Part shown: in pieces, positions 8,167-15,752 of the stretch | Layout: each line of letters begins with the position of its first letter | Numbering within the stretch: position 1 is the first letter of the stretch | Assembly: GCA_017447875.1 (NCBI GenBank) | Contig: JAFSMP010000016.1 | Coordinates: 1-51,142, forward strand | From: Paludibacteraceae bacterium | GTDB lineage: Bacteria > Bacteroidota > Bacteroidia > Bacteroidales > Paludibacteraceae | DNA length: 51,142 nt | Reading direction: 5' to 3' | Position numbers and translations under genes: made by a program | Notes under the pieces: generated by a model | Databases searched by the model: none | Told to the model about the DNA's origin: nothing | What the model saw: only the letters and a program-made list of their open reading frames with translations

Positions 8167-10035
8167 TTATTTGATTGGTAATCCCATTATAGTGTAAGTC
8201 TTGCCATCGCGGATGATAAACAGTTGACCATTCTTGATAAACTTTCGGCTATTGGCTTTTAGTTGTTGGCTTTCTATTCCTGTCGGTTGGGTTTCAAACG
8301 CCTGCCCGGAGATGACTACATTGCGCAACGCGATATACTTACCACTTTTAGCATCCGCGTAGTTATGCCAAGGAAGAACGCGCACGTGGAGTGTCTCACC
8401 TGCGGGAATAGTCAAGGTCGGAGTAAAGGCCAGATGTGAAATAGCCAGGTTGGTCATGTTCACTTTCTCTGCAATAGTGTGCACGTTCGTAAAGCCGTCT
8501 CCGAAACCGGTGTTGATATGGTAGCACATGGTAGACGTGCTATGCGCTGTGATATCCATGGAGATACCGGTGATGCGTACTTCGGCAGAAGCCGGAGCCG
8601 TGACCGCAAAATCGAGGTAACGGTTAGCATTCTCATCTATCTCTCCTCCGGGCCATGCGATTTTGGCACCTGTAGCATCGGAGTTATGAAGACGCACCAT
8701 CGTGATGCCCGTCTCATCGCCATCGGTGAAATCGGACTTGGTGTCTGCTGCCATCATATTACTCATGGTGAATGCGGCGCTGATCGGTCCTTCTACGACC
8801 GCAGCAGGAATAGGACGGGCATTAATAGCCCAGGAAGCACTAACCGCTGCACCGCCATCCAACGAGATAGCGTTAGCGCTGACAGGAACAGCTACCACGT
8901 GTTTGCCGGAGGTAACAAAGATCGTGTCGAGTTGTTCGCCACCCGTGGTATAGTTGGCACGGACATACACCTTTTGGAACATCGAACCGCCGTTATAGTT
9001 GGCATTAGCCGTCGATGCATAGTTCTCTTTATCCAATGAGATCTGCAGGTTAGCCGTCGCCGTCAGAGCGACCGTACCGCTTGCCGGCTCCAGACCGTAA
9101 CCGGTGAGCAGGAACTCTTTATTCTGCACCACACCGCAATAGGTATCGCCTATCTCGATAGCATTGGGATTAGCGGAGATGTCAGTCGGGATGGTGATAT
9201 ACTCCGCCAGTACGCCTGCGTTCTTGAGCAGTTGCGCAGCAGCACGTGCGATAAGGTTACCGCCCATCGCATTGGTATGTGTTTTGTCTCCTTCGCAGAA
9301 CAGCAGACTCAGGCATTGTGTCTCTCCGTAGGAGAGATAGAGTTGGCGAGTCTCTTCGGTCAGGTCGATGAACGGCACCTTCTTCTCGGTCGCAACCACC
9401 TTCATTGCCTTCACGTAACTCATCGTGGAGTCACCGGCAGGCAGACTCTGGTTCTCGTAGAGAACACCGTTCTCGATCTTGGAGAACTTATCGCCGAGGT
9501 CGTGCTGACCATTACGGCGGATATCATTACCTTGAAAATACGCACGGCAGATAGGCCCTACCAAGATCGGCGTAACACCCAACGCACGTGCCTCATCGAT
9601 GAAATGACCCAACATCTCACGATAGGTGGTCTGCGGGTTCGTACCGCGTGCATCGGAAGGAGCAGGGAGACCATTGGCTGCACAATAAGCAGCGTACTCC
9701 AAGTTGTCCATACCGTAGGTCACGGTACCTTCGTCGTTATGAGCAAACTGGATGATGAGGTAGTCTCCTTCACTCATCTGGCTCTTAACGGAAGGCCAAT
9801 AAGCAGCTCCGGTGTAGAAGCCACGGGTGTCGGCTCCCGACTTACCACGGTTATTAACTGTGACGAAAGCCGGATCGAAGAACGAACCGAGGTACATACC
9901 CCAGCCTCTCTTATCCGTTGTACTCTCATCATACTCCGCCATCGTTGAATCGCCGATGGTGTGTACTTTGATGGCTCCCTGCATCATCGGCAGGCAAAGC
10001 ATCATAGCTACGAAAATCGATAAGATTTTTTTCAT
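8167..10035 (-). CDS. Secreted CE12-like SGNH acetylesterase (rhamnogalacturonan acetylesterase family)
   Basis: This is a predicted secreted esterase that would remove acetyl groups from pectic polysaccharide. The start is the ATG at 10035, giving a good signal peptide; the frame continues upstream through promoter sequence. The SGNH blocks are all present: nucleophile S30 in GDST, the glycine block 'NNRGKSGAD' (61-69), N100 in 'FAHND', and D250/H253 in 'GDKTHTN'. After residue about 275 come beta-sandwich-like regions of unknown function, then the C-terminal module 'NGQLFIIRDGKTY'. The linker before that module ('SQQLKANSRK') is encoded by short tandem repeats. It is first in an operon with the 932-residue surface protein and divergent from an AraC regulator. 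Confidence 0.85.
   Translation of the reverse strand: MKKILSIFVAMMLCLPMMQGAIKVHTIGDSTMAEYDESTTDKRGWGMYLGSFFDPAFVTVNNRGKSGADTRGFYTGAAYWPSVKSQMSEGDYLIIQFAHNDEGTVTYGMDNLEYAAYCAANGLPAPSDARGTNPQTTYREMLGHFIDEARALGVTPILVGPICRAYFQGNDIRRNGQHDLGDKFSKIENGVLYENQSLPAGDSTMSYVKAMKVVATEKKVPFIDLTEETRQLYLSYGETQCLSLLFCEGDKTHTNAMGGNLIARAAAQLLKNAGVLAEYITIPTDISANPNAIEIGDTYCGVVQNKEFLLTGYGLEPASGTVALTATANLQISLDKENYASTANANYNGGSMFQKVYVRANYTTGGEQLDTIFVTSGKHVVAVPVSANAISLDGGAAVSASWAINARPIPAAVVEGPISAAFTMSNMMAADTKSDFTDGDETGITMVRLHNSDATGAKIAWPGGEIDENANRYLDFAVTAPASAEVRITGISMDITAHSTSTMCYHINTGFGDGFTNVHTIAEKVNMTNLAISHLAFTPTLTIPAGETLHVRVLPWHNYADAKSGKYIALRNVVISGQAFETQPTGIESQQLKANSRKFIKNGQLFIIRDGKTYTIMGLPIK
8246..8272. repeat. In-frame short tandem repeat in the linker of the acetylesterase
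   Basis: Imperfect TTGGCT/TTGTTGGCT units encode the linker just before the C-terminal module, the same position as the repeats in the neighbouring secreted proteins. Confidence 0.6.
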
Positions 10036-10086
10036 GGTGAATAAAAGTATTAAATTGTTAAACTGAAAGTTTTCAAATACGGCGGC

Positions 10087-10121
10087 AAAAGTACAATAAT
10101 TCGCGCATAGGGGCGTACAAA
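10087..10121 (-). promoter_or_regulatory. Possible promoter of the acetylesterase operon
   Basis: TACTTTTG on the minus strand at 10094-10087 fits the -7 element. The nearest TTG (10121-10119) is 24 nt away, longer than the usual 19-21, so the upstream element is uncertain. Confidence 0.45.
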
Positions 10122-10185
10122 AACTCACCAAAGACGTATAAAATAACAAAAAACACACAAATCAATCAATTTTTACACAAAAATA

Positions 10186-10216
10186 TTGGCACATTCAGTT
10201 TTTTTTAGTACCTTTG
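10186..10216 (+). promoter_or_regulatory. Bacteroidota-type promoter of the AraC-family sensor gene
   Basis: TTG at 10186-10188, a 20-nt spacer and TACCTTTG at 10209-10216. The ATG lies only 21 nt beyond the -7 box, so the leader is very short. Confidence 0.8.
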
Positions 10217-10237
10217 CACCCTCAATTGAAAAGAACC

Positions 10238-12574
10238 ATGAGACGCTTAGTTATTATCCTTTCACTTTTCACTTTGCATCTTTCACTTTCCGCTACGGAG
10301 TACCGTTTGCGTTTTTTTGATGATAGGAATGGATTGAGTCATTGGCTCACGTCGCATGTGGTACAAGACTCTACAGGCATGGTGTGGGTAGCTACTTGGA
10401 ACGGTCTGAACCGTTTCGACGGGACTCGTTTTGTAGCATTCAAGACGCGTCCGGGAGATAATATCTCTACTCCATCGGATAAGTTCCGGCATATCAAGTT
10501 GACCAAAGATAACAACCTCTATTGTTTGGTAGAAGACAGTATATTCCTATTTAATACACGCGCGTGTACTTTCGACACGCTCACAGCAGCACAGCGGGCA
10601 GAGGTGCATGAACGGCTTCGTGCGAACCATGACCCCAATTATAGACGTAAGGATCTCACTTTCCAAACCGGTCTTACCCGACTGCAAAACATCCGCTATA
10701 AGTATGTCGATCCGGCGGAGAATGTATGGTTGATAGACGAGCATGGTCTGTATATCGCTACGCCCGTTATACCGCACGGAAAACGGATAGGAGAGGACGA
10801 AGTGCGGTATATAGCCAAACGCTCGAACGGTGAGATCTGGACGGCCCGACGCTATTCGAATCAAGTCACGGTCTATGACAGCACGCTGCATATGATCCGG
10901 ACGGAAGATTTCGGTGCGCCTGTCTATTGTATCCGCGAGACCGAAGACGGACATGTGTGGTTAGGTACCAAACCCGGGGCACTCATCGAGATAGACGGAA
11001 AGCAGCAGCATACTTATCCGAACGTGCGCAACGCGTATGATATCCTGCCGGATGAGCAGGGACTATGGGTCGCTACGTATGGGTTTGGATTGTGGCAGGG
11101 GAAAGACGGTGTTTTTGAGCAAGTACCCGGCACCGAAGGGATGTATATTCGGCGTTTGCTAAAAAGTACGGACGGGACCTTGTTTGCTGCCACTACTACC
11201 GGTTTGCTCGAATTGAGAGATGGACTTATCGCCTTGCACCAACGCGAAACAGGGAATAGTCATTCGCTCAGCAGCAATGCCGTCATGTGTCTTTCGGAGC
11301 ATCAAGGGAAGCTGTTTATCGGTACGGAAGGTGGAGGATTAAGCAGTATTCGGCTGAGCGATATAGAAGCCGGTCAATGGAACTTTGAACACTTGACTAC
11401 CAAGGACGGTTTGGCCAGTGACATCGTCTATGAGATCATGCCGTGGAACGATAGTACACTACTGCTGCAAGGCAATAATGCCTTAAGTCTGCTCCATACG
11501 CATACACCCGGCATCGTCAATTTCGAAAGCGCCTTTTTCAATTATACGGGCAATGAGCACCTTATCTTAGGCGAAGTACCGCCCTTGGATCTTGGCAACG
11601 CACGACTTCTGGTAGCTCCGCACGACGGACTGATGCTGCTGAACCGTGCGGATCTGCAACCTGAGACCAAACCTGTTCGTATAGCGATCAGCGCGCTCCA
11701 ACGTAGCAACGGACCCATGGAGTACGGGGTGGACACGGTAAGCCGGATCGTCCTCTCGCCGAAGGAACGCAGTCTCGGCGTGTGGTTCTCCGCTTTGGAT
11801 TTTAGGAACTGTGGCGCTGTCTTATACCGCTATCGGTTCGATAAAGTAGATGCTCAGGAGGTTCCTTGGAGTGCCGCTTCGTCGGTGGCAGAAATACAAC
11901 TGCCCGACCTGCACCCGGGAGAATATATCCTGGATATTTGCTCCACCAACGCCTACCAACAGTGGCAAAACAACGTGCGCCGCCTTACCATCATCGTCCA
12001 ACCGACCTTCATGGAAAGCGCTCTCGGACAAACACTCGTGCTTTTCGGAGCTTTTGCGGCGCTGCTTACTATCATCATCTCCCTATTGCACATGCGTGCC
12101 CTCAAGAAGAAACGTAAAGAAGCCTTGGAGGCCTATCTCGATGTGCAGGAACGGTTGGTGCAAATGACAAATGACAAATCACCCATCACCAATGGCACTT
12201 ATAAAGTGCCCGAAGTGATGGTTGCCGGTTATCTGAATAAGAACGAGCAGTTCTTGCAGACACTTACTGCGTTCATGGAAACGAATATGGGCAATGTGGA
12301 CATCACTGTCGATGACTTGATAGCAGCTACCGGAATGAGCCGCTCATCGCTTAACCGTAAGATGCATGAGTTATTCAACCTCTCTCCCAAGGACTTCCTG
12401 CAAGAGGCACGCATCAAGCACGCGTGTTCTCTGCTCAAGCAAACAGACCTCTCCGTCAAAGAAATCGCTTACTCCTGCGGTTTCAGTAACCCACATTACT
12501 TTGCTACAAGTTTCAAAGCCACCACAGGTCTCACGCCATCTGAGTATAGAGATGCCAAAAAGTCCCGAAAGTGA
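10238..12574 (+). CDS. Membrane-spanning one-component sensor-regulator (Reg_prop/Y_Y_Y/AraC)
   Basis: This 778-residue transcription factor would sense a periplasmic ligand and bind DNA directly. After a signal peptide come Reg_prop beta-propeller blades (for example 'GLNRFDGTRF', 'LWVATYGFGLW', 'LFIGTEGGGL'), a Y_Y_Y-type domain near residues 510-610 ('RYRFDKVDAQEVPWS'), one membrane helix (about 615-640), a short linker and a C-terminal AraC HTH ('MSRSSLNRKMHELFNLSPKD' and 'EIAYSCGFSNPHYFATSFK'). The histidine kinase and receiver domains of the usual Bacteroidales hybrid two-component sensors are absent. The start is the ATG at 10238; an upstream TTG falls inside the -7 box. The cytoplasmic linker 'QMTNDKSPITN' is encoded by short tandem repeats. 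It probably controls the divergent secreted-protein operon. Confidence 0.85.
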   Translation: MRRLVIILSLFTLHLSLSATEYRLRFFDDRNGLSHWLTSHVVQDSTGMVWVATWNGLNRFDGTRFVAFKTRPGDNISTPSDKFRHIKLTKDNNLYCLVEDSIFLFNTRACTFDTLTAAQRAEVHERLRANHDPNYRRKDLTFQTGLTRLQNIRYKYVDPAENVWLIDEHGLYIATPVIPHGKRIGEDEVRYIAKRSNGEIWTARRYSNQVTVYDSTLHMIRTEDFGAPVYCIRETEDGHVWLGTKPGALIEIDGKQQHTYPNVRNAYDILPDEQGLWVATYGFGLWQGKDGVFEQVPGTEGMYIRRLLKSTDGTLFAATTTGLLELRDGLIALHQRETGNSHSLSSNAVMCLSEHQGKLFIGTEGGGLSSIRLSDIEAGQWNFEHLTTKDGLASDIVYEIMPWNDSTLLLQGNNALSLLHTHTPGIVNFESAFFNYTGNEHLILGEVPPLDLGNARLLVAPHDGLMLLNRADLQPETKPVRIAISALQRSNGPMEYGVDTVSRIVLSPKERSLGVWFSALDFRNCGAVLYRYRFDKVDAQEVPWSAASSVAEIQLPDLHPGEYILDICSTNAYQQWQNNVRRLTIIVQPTFMESALGQTLVLFGAFAALLTIIISLLHMRALKKKRKEALEAYLDVQERLVQMTNDKSPITNGTYKVPEVMVAGYLNKNEQFLQTLTAFMETNMGNVDITVDDLIAATGMSRSSLNRKMHELFNLSPKDFLQEARIKHACSLLKQTDLSVKEIAYSCGFSNPHYFATSFKATTGLTPSEYRDAKKSRK
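10260..10291. repeat. Short tandem repeat in a signal-peptide region
   Basis: TTTCACTTTTCACTTTGCA-like units encode the hydrophobic signal segment 'LSLFTLHLSLS' of the AraC-type regulator. Confidence 0.55.
12161..12195. repeat. In-frame short tandem repeat in the AraC-type regulator
   Basis: AAATGAC units followed by AATCACC/CATCACC units encode 'QMTNDKSPITN', placed between the membrane segment and the DNA-binding domain. Confidence 0.75.
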
Positions 12575-12617
12575 TTCTATGTCATCAAAAAGACCCTAAA
12601 AAGTTGCAATTTCATAT

Positions 12618-12644
12618 AAAAAACGACTTTCTAAAGTCATTTTT
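12618..12644 (+). terminator. Hairpin terminator of the AraC-type regulator gene
   Basis: AAAAA-C-GACTT pairs with AAGTC-A-TTTTT around the loop TCTA, 44 nt after the stop codon and ending in a T run. Confidence 0.6.
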
Positions 12645-12685
12645 GATTCGGATTCCTGTATTAAAGAAACATACTTACAAAAAAT

Positions 12686-12711
12686 CCCCGCGGCTCTCAC
12701 GAGAGGCGGGG
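12686..12711 (-). terminator. GC-rich hairpin terminator downstream of the small membrane-tail gene
   Basis: CCCCGC pairs with GCGGGG and CTCT with AGAG around CACG, with a 2-nt bulge. On the minus strand it is followed by ATTTTTT, 38 nt after the end of the small gene at 12750. Confidence 0.7.
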
Positions 12712-12749
12712 ACAAAAATACAAAATATTATGAAAAAATAGGTCCTTGG

Positions 12750-13049
12750 CTATACGCGACTCTTCCTTCGGCGCAGAAGGACAGATGTCGCATAAGCCAT
12801 CACCATGAGAAGAAGCGGGATGAGGGCATCACCGAGGGGTTGCTGGGTTCCGCCGGCACCCGGAGTGATGATACGCCGCGGGCCACCGGGGCTATACGCG
12901 GGTGAGGACTCTTGTGTGGTATAAGTAGCCTGTCCTTCCGCATTGAGCATCGGATTAGACGAATAAGTACTACCCGAGCCTTGCATCGTGCTCGTGGACT
13001 GGAACGTAGCAATAGGAGCTACAACTGTGTATGATTGATCATAGTTCAT
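12750..13049 (-). CDS. Small protein with C-terminal membrane segment and basic tail
   Basis: This 99-residue protein has a Ser/Thr/Gly-rich N-terminal part without a signal peptide, a Pro/Gly linker, and 'PLGDALIPLLLMVMAYATS' followed by LLRRRKSRV. A conserved-looking P-x-G-D step, one hydrophobic helix and an Arg/Lys tail is the general layout of C-terminal sorting or tail-anchor signals. I cannot assign it to a described family. The gene has a perfect AAGGAGG Shine-Dalgarno 6 nt upstream of its ATG, unusual for this phylum, and follows the broken remnant of a secreted protein by 15 nt. It is followed by a strong terminator. The role is unknown; a surface-protein partner is inferred from context. 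Confidence 0.65.
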   Translation of the reverse strand: MNYDQSYTVVAPIATFQSTSTMQGSGSTYSSNPMLNAEGQATYTTQESSPAYSPGGPRRIITPGAGGTQQPLGDALIPLLLMVMAYATSVLLRRRKSRV

Positions 13050-13055
13050 AGTGTG

Positions 13056-13062
13056 CCTCCTT
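13056..13062 (-). promoter_or_regulatory. Strong Shine-Dalgarno sequence of the small membrane-tail gene
   Basis: AAGGAGG on the minus strand, 6 nt before the ATG at 13049. Most other starts in the window lack such a site. Confidence 0.7.
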
Positions 13063-13064
13063 TC

Positions 13065-13331
13065 TTATTTAACTAACGTTCCGTCCATACTAAACATACG
13101 ACCGTCACGGATGATGTATATATGATTATTCAGAAGAACCTTTGTAACGGTGAGCGGTGAGGGGTGAGCGGTGAGCGGCTCAACATCCGTAGGCGTCTTG
13201 CTGATCGGTGTAGCGCTGATGACGAAGCGAGCCTCGTTATCTCCGGCAGTGCACGTGAATGGATGGAACGATATGCGCCGCATCGGGTACGAAGTCATTG
13301 ACCATCAAAGCTTCAGATGGTGTTCATCCGA
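13065..13331 (-). pseudogene. Remnant C-terminus of a secreted protein with the shared tail module
   Basis: An open frame of 77 residues (13298-13065) contains 'ISFHPFTCTAGDNEARFVIS', the linker 'EPLTAHPSPLTVTK' encoded by short repeats, and 'NNHIYIIRDGRMFSMDGTLV', a diverged copy of the tail found in the two proteins to the left. There is no signal peptide or body domain. Just upstream a different frame reads 'ALMVNDFVPDAAHI', which would continue the same protein after a one-base shift, and an in-frame stop precedes the first ATG. I take this as the end of a decayed secreted protein. A short functional peptide is less likely. Confidence 0.65.
13149..13180. repeat. Short tandem repeat in the linker of the remnant secreted protein
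   Basis: GGTGAGC/GGTGAGGG units encode 'EPLTAHPSPLT' immediately before the C-terminal module. Confidence 0.7.
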
Positions 13332-13393
13332 GCAACTACAACACAGAGGGGTTATTCAAATAACCTCATAGATAACGAAAAAGATTGGTGAAG

Positions 13394-13419
13394 AAAGCCG
13401 GCAGTATCCTGCCGGCTTT
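13394..13419 (-). terminator. Strong intrinsic terminator of the DUF4143 ATPase gene
   Basis: A perfect 11-bp stem (AAAGCCGGCAG/CTGCCGGCTTT) with a 4-nt loop, 17 nt after the ATPase stop. The plus-strand copy is followed by T5, so it can act in both directions. Confidence 0.75.
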
Positions 13420-13435
13420 TTGGATTCGAGGGAAT

Positions 13436-14704
13436 TTACGAAAGTAACCACTCCCAACAAGGGATGACTTCTATCTTGCCATGCACATCGGTGATGGTGT
13501 CCTTGGTGTCGTAGGTAATAATAGTTCGCCGTTTGCACGGAAGAGCGTTAACAATCTTGTTCAATGCGGTCACTTCGCGTTGTTGAGTCGATTCTTCGGA
13601 GAGGTTAAACGCTACTTGTATTGCCCATTCTTCTTCCGGCACATAGAAATCCACTTCCTCTCCGGCATTATAGAAATAGACCGTATCATTCTCCGGGTCG
13701 TGACCGTAACGACGGAAAAGTTCCAAAGCGACCATGTTCTCTAGAAGCGAAGACTCACCATCGAGCAAGAAGAGGTTCAAGAATCCGTTATCAATAAAAT
13801 AGTACTTGCAGATACTCTCTTTCTCCGATAGCGCGCCGGTGATGTTTCGTAGGCGCAGCAGGAACCATGCGTCCTCGGTATGAGTGATATAACTCTGCAC
13901 AGTCGGCACGGAGATCTTGCCATTAATGGTAGAGAGGATATTGCTCATGCGGTTGTAGGAAACAGGTTGTTTTACCGACTCTGCCATCTTCTTGATCAGT
14001 AAACGCAAAGCGGCTACATTACTGATCTTGTTACGCGATACGATGTCGTTCAGATAGATCTTCTGATAGGTGCAGCTGAGGTAATCGCGTTTGATCTTCA
14101 TTCCCACTGATTCCGGCATACCGCCCCAGAAGAAATACTCTCGGTAGTGCTGAAAGAATAACGCTCGACCGGAAGTGGTCAATAATGCTTTCTCATCGTA
14201 CGGCACCTGCATGGCGTTCAAATACTCCTTGAAACTATACGGATAGATGTCCTTGGGGATAAATCGTCCGCCGAGGGTAGTCAGCACTTCTTTGCTCAAC
14301 ATCTTAGCGTTACTGCCAGTGAGACATATATGCGCCTTGCTATCCGTCATACGACGTGCAAACTTCTCCCAGCCGATGATATTTTGCATTTCGTCGAGAA
14401 AGATCTGCGGCTCACATCCATAAATTTCTTGATGGCACTCCAACAAGAGGTTGAAATCCGCAGCGGTGAAGTTATCTATACGCTCGTCCTCGAAATTGAG
14501 ATAGAGGATATCCGCCATAGTGTAGCCGTTTTGAAGCAGTTGCTTAATGATGGCATACATTATATACGATTTGCCGGCACGCCGCACACCGGTGAACACG
14601 TAGTTTACCGACTCATCCAAAGCATACGCACGGGGCAGTACCTCTATTTTTTCCACTAATTGTGCATTGTCCAGAAGGATTTGTTTGAGTAGTTGCTTAT
14701 CCAT
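13436..14704 (-). CDS. AAA ATPase with DUF4143 domain
   Basis: This 422-residue protein belongs to the AAA_14/DUF4143 family, which is abundant and variable in Bacteroidales and has no settled function. Walker A is 'TGVRRAGKSY' near residue 38 and Walker B 'PQIFLDEMQN' near residue 98, with a sensor segment 'HICLTGSNAKML' and the GGMPE block that opens the C-terminal region. The DUF4143 part near residues 310-410 ends with 'EEVDFYVPEEEWAIQVAFNL', resembling a degenerate PD-(D/E)XK core. It has its own promoter (14770-14800) and terminator, so it is monocistronic. A second, unrelated-family ATPase of similar architecture lies at 3390-4814. Confidence 0.85.
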   Translation of the reverse strand: MDKQLLKQILLDNAQLVEKIEVLPRAYALDESVNYVFTGVRRAGKSYIMYAIIKQLLQNGYTMADILYLNFEDERIDNFTAADFNLLLECHQEIYGCEPQIFLDEMQNIIGWEKFARRMTDSKAHICLTGSNAKMLSKEVLTTLGGRFIPKDIYPYSFKEYLNAMQVPYDEKALLTTSGRALFFQHYREYFFWGGMPESVGMKIKRDYLSCTYQKIYLNDIVSRNKISNVAALRLLIKKMAESVKQPVSYNRMSNILSTINGKISVPTVQSYITHTEDAWFLLRLRNITGALSEKESICKYYFIDNGFLNLFLLDGESSLLENMVALELFRRYGHDPENDTVYFYNAGEEVDFYVPEEEWAIQVAFNLSEESTQQREVTALNKIVNALPCKRRTIITYDTKDTITDVHGKIEVIPCWEWLLS

Positions 14705-14769
14705 ATTTATTAAATAATATTTTATAGTTAACTACAATTTTATTAAATGGTATTTTACAAAATCCACTG

Positions 14770-14800
14770 CAAAGGTACTGCTTTTTTTTTATATATGCAA
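14770..14800 (-). promoter_or_regulatory. Bacteroidota-type promoter of the DUF4143 ATPase gene
   Basis: TTG at 14800-14798, a 20-nt spacer containing a long A run on the sense strand, and TACCTTTG at 14777-14770. Confidence 0.8.
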
Positions 14801-14871
14801 GAAAAAAATGCAGATTGTGGGGGAGCAGGCGTAAAAAATTCAAATAAATTTGCTTTTTTTCTTCAAAATTC

Positions 14872-14902
14872 TTGCGTATTCCAAATTTTTGTAGTACTTT
14901 TG
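14872..14902 (+). promoter_or_regulatory. Bacteroidota-type promoter of rsmA-corA
   Basis: TTG at 14872-14874, a 20-nt spacer and TACTTTTG at 14895-14902. It lies inside the upstream extension of the rsmA frame, which supports the later start at 14954. Confidence 0.8.
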
Positions 14903-14953
14903 CAGCCGCAAAAGAAAACGGAGTATCTATTATGGACGATTATCACGCGGAGA

Positions 14954-15733
14954 ATGCAACAAGTACGTGCCAAAAAGTTTTTGGGACAGCACTTTTTGAC
15001 GGACCTCACGGTCGCCCAAAAAATTGCTGATACCATCACCTCGGGTCGAACGATAGAGATCGGTCCGGGTATGGGTGTGTTGACGCAATATCTTCTGAAA
15101 AATCCCAATATCAACTTGACTGCGATAGAGATCGACCGGGAGTCGGTGGCTTATCTGCGTGAATGGTATCCGGAATTGGACCTGGTGGAAGGTGATTTCC
15201 TGAAGCTGGATCTGAATCAATTGATACCGGAAGGTGAGTTCAACGTGATCGGTAATTATCCATACAACATCAGCAGTCAGATTTTCTTTAAGGTACTGGA
15301 ATACAAGGACCGTATTCCGGTGTGTTCGGGAATGATACAGAAGGAGGTTGCGGAGCGGTTGGCTAGTAAACCGGGTAAGAAGGCATATGGGATACTGAGT
15401 GTGCTTTTGCAAGCGTATTATGATATAGAATATCTGTTCACGGTAGATGAACATGTGTTCAACCCGCCGCCTAAAGTGAAGTCCGCGGTGATACGGATGA
15501 CACGGAACAAGCGACGACGGTTGGACTGCGATGAGGCGCTATTTAAGACGATTGTCAAAACTTCATTTAATCAACGCCGAAAGCAAATGCGAAATTCGTT
15601 GAAGGGGTTAGTGGATGAGAGGAATAGTGGATTAGTGGATGAACGACTATCCTGGTTCCTTACCCGAAGGCCGGAACAGTTGTCAGTAGATGAGTTCATC
15701 GAATTAACCAAGTTAATTCAAATTGAAAATTGA
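14954..15733 (+). CDS. rsmA: 16S rRNA (adenine1518/1519-N6)-dimethyltransferase RsmA (KsgA)
   Basis: This enzyme dimethylates two adjacent adenines in helix 45 of 16S rRNA during 30S assembly. The start 'MQQVRAKKFLGQHFL' is the family's usual beginning; the open frame extends 69 codons further but through the promoter. The SAM site is 'TIEIGPGMGVLTQYL', and the catalytic block is 'GNYPYNISSQI' (motif IV, N-x-P-Y). The C-terminal domain has 'TSFNQRRKQMRNSLKGL' and 'KRPEQ'-like 'RRPEQLSVDEFIELT'. Between these the sequence 'GLVDERNSGLVDER' is a direct duplication encoded by a tandem repeat at 15605-15644, not expected in the family. At 259 residues the length is normal. corA follows 19 nt downstream. 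Confidence 0.95.
   Translation: MQQVRAKKFLGQHFLTDLTVAQKIADTITSGRTIEIGPGMGVLTQYLLKNPNINLTAIEIDRESVAYLREWYPELDLVEGDFLKLDLNQLIPEGEFNVIGNYPYNISSQIFFKVLEYKDRIPVCSGMIQKEVAERLASKPGKKAYGILSVLLQAYYDIEYLFTVDEHVFNPPPKVKSAVIRMTRNKRRRLDCDEALFKTIVKTSFNQRRKQMRNSLKGLVDERNSGLVDERLSWFLTRRPEQLSVDEFIELTKLIQIEN
15605..15644. repeat. In-frame tandem repeat in rsmA
   Basis: Two copies of GGNTTAGTGGATGA with a degenerate half copy between them encode 'GLVDERNSGLVDER' in the C-terminal domain of the rRNA methyltransferase. Confidence 0.75.
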
Positions 15734-15752
15734 AAATTTAAAATTGAAAGTT
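15719..15752. repeat. AT-rich short tandem repeat across the rsmA-corA junction
   Basis: AAATTGAAAATTGAAAATT-like units cover the last rsmA codons ('QIEN'), its stop codon and the spacer before corA. Confidence 0.65.

Noticed and set aside
10214-10237. TTG start of the AraC-type regulator at 10214
   Set aside because: This codon is part of the TACCTTTG -7 element, so it is upstream of the transcription start; the ATG at 10238 is used instead.
14747-14953. Long N-terminal extension of the rsmA frame
   Set aside because: It runs through the -33/-7 promoter at 14872-14902 and has no family similarity; the ATG at 14954 gives the standard RsmA start.
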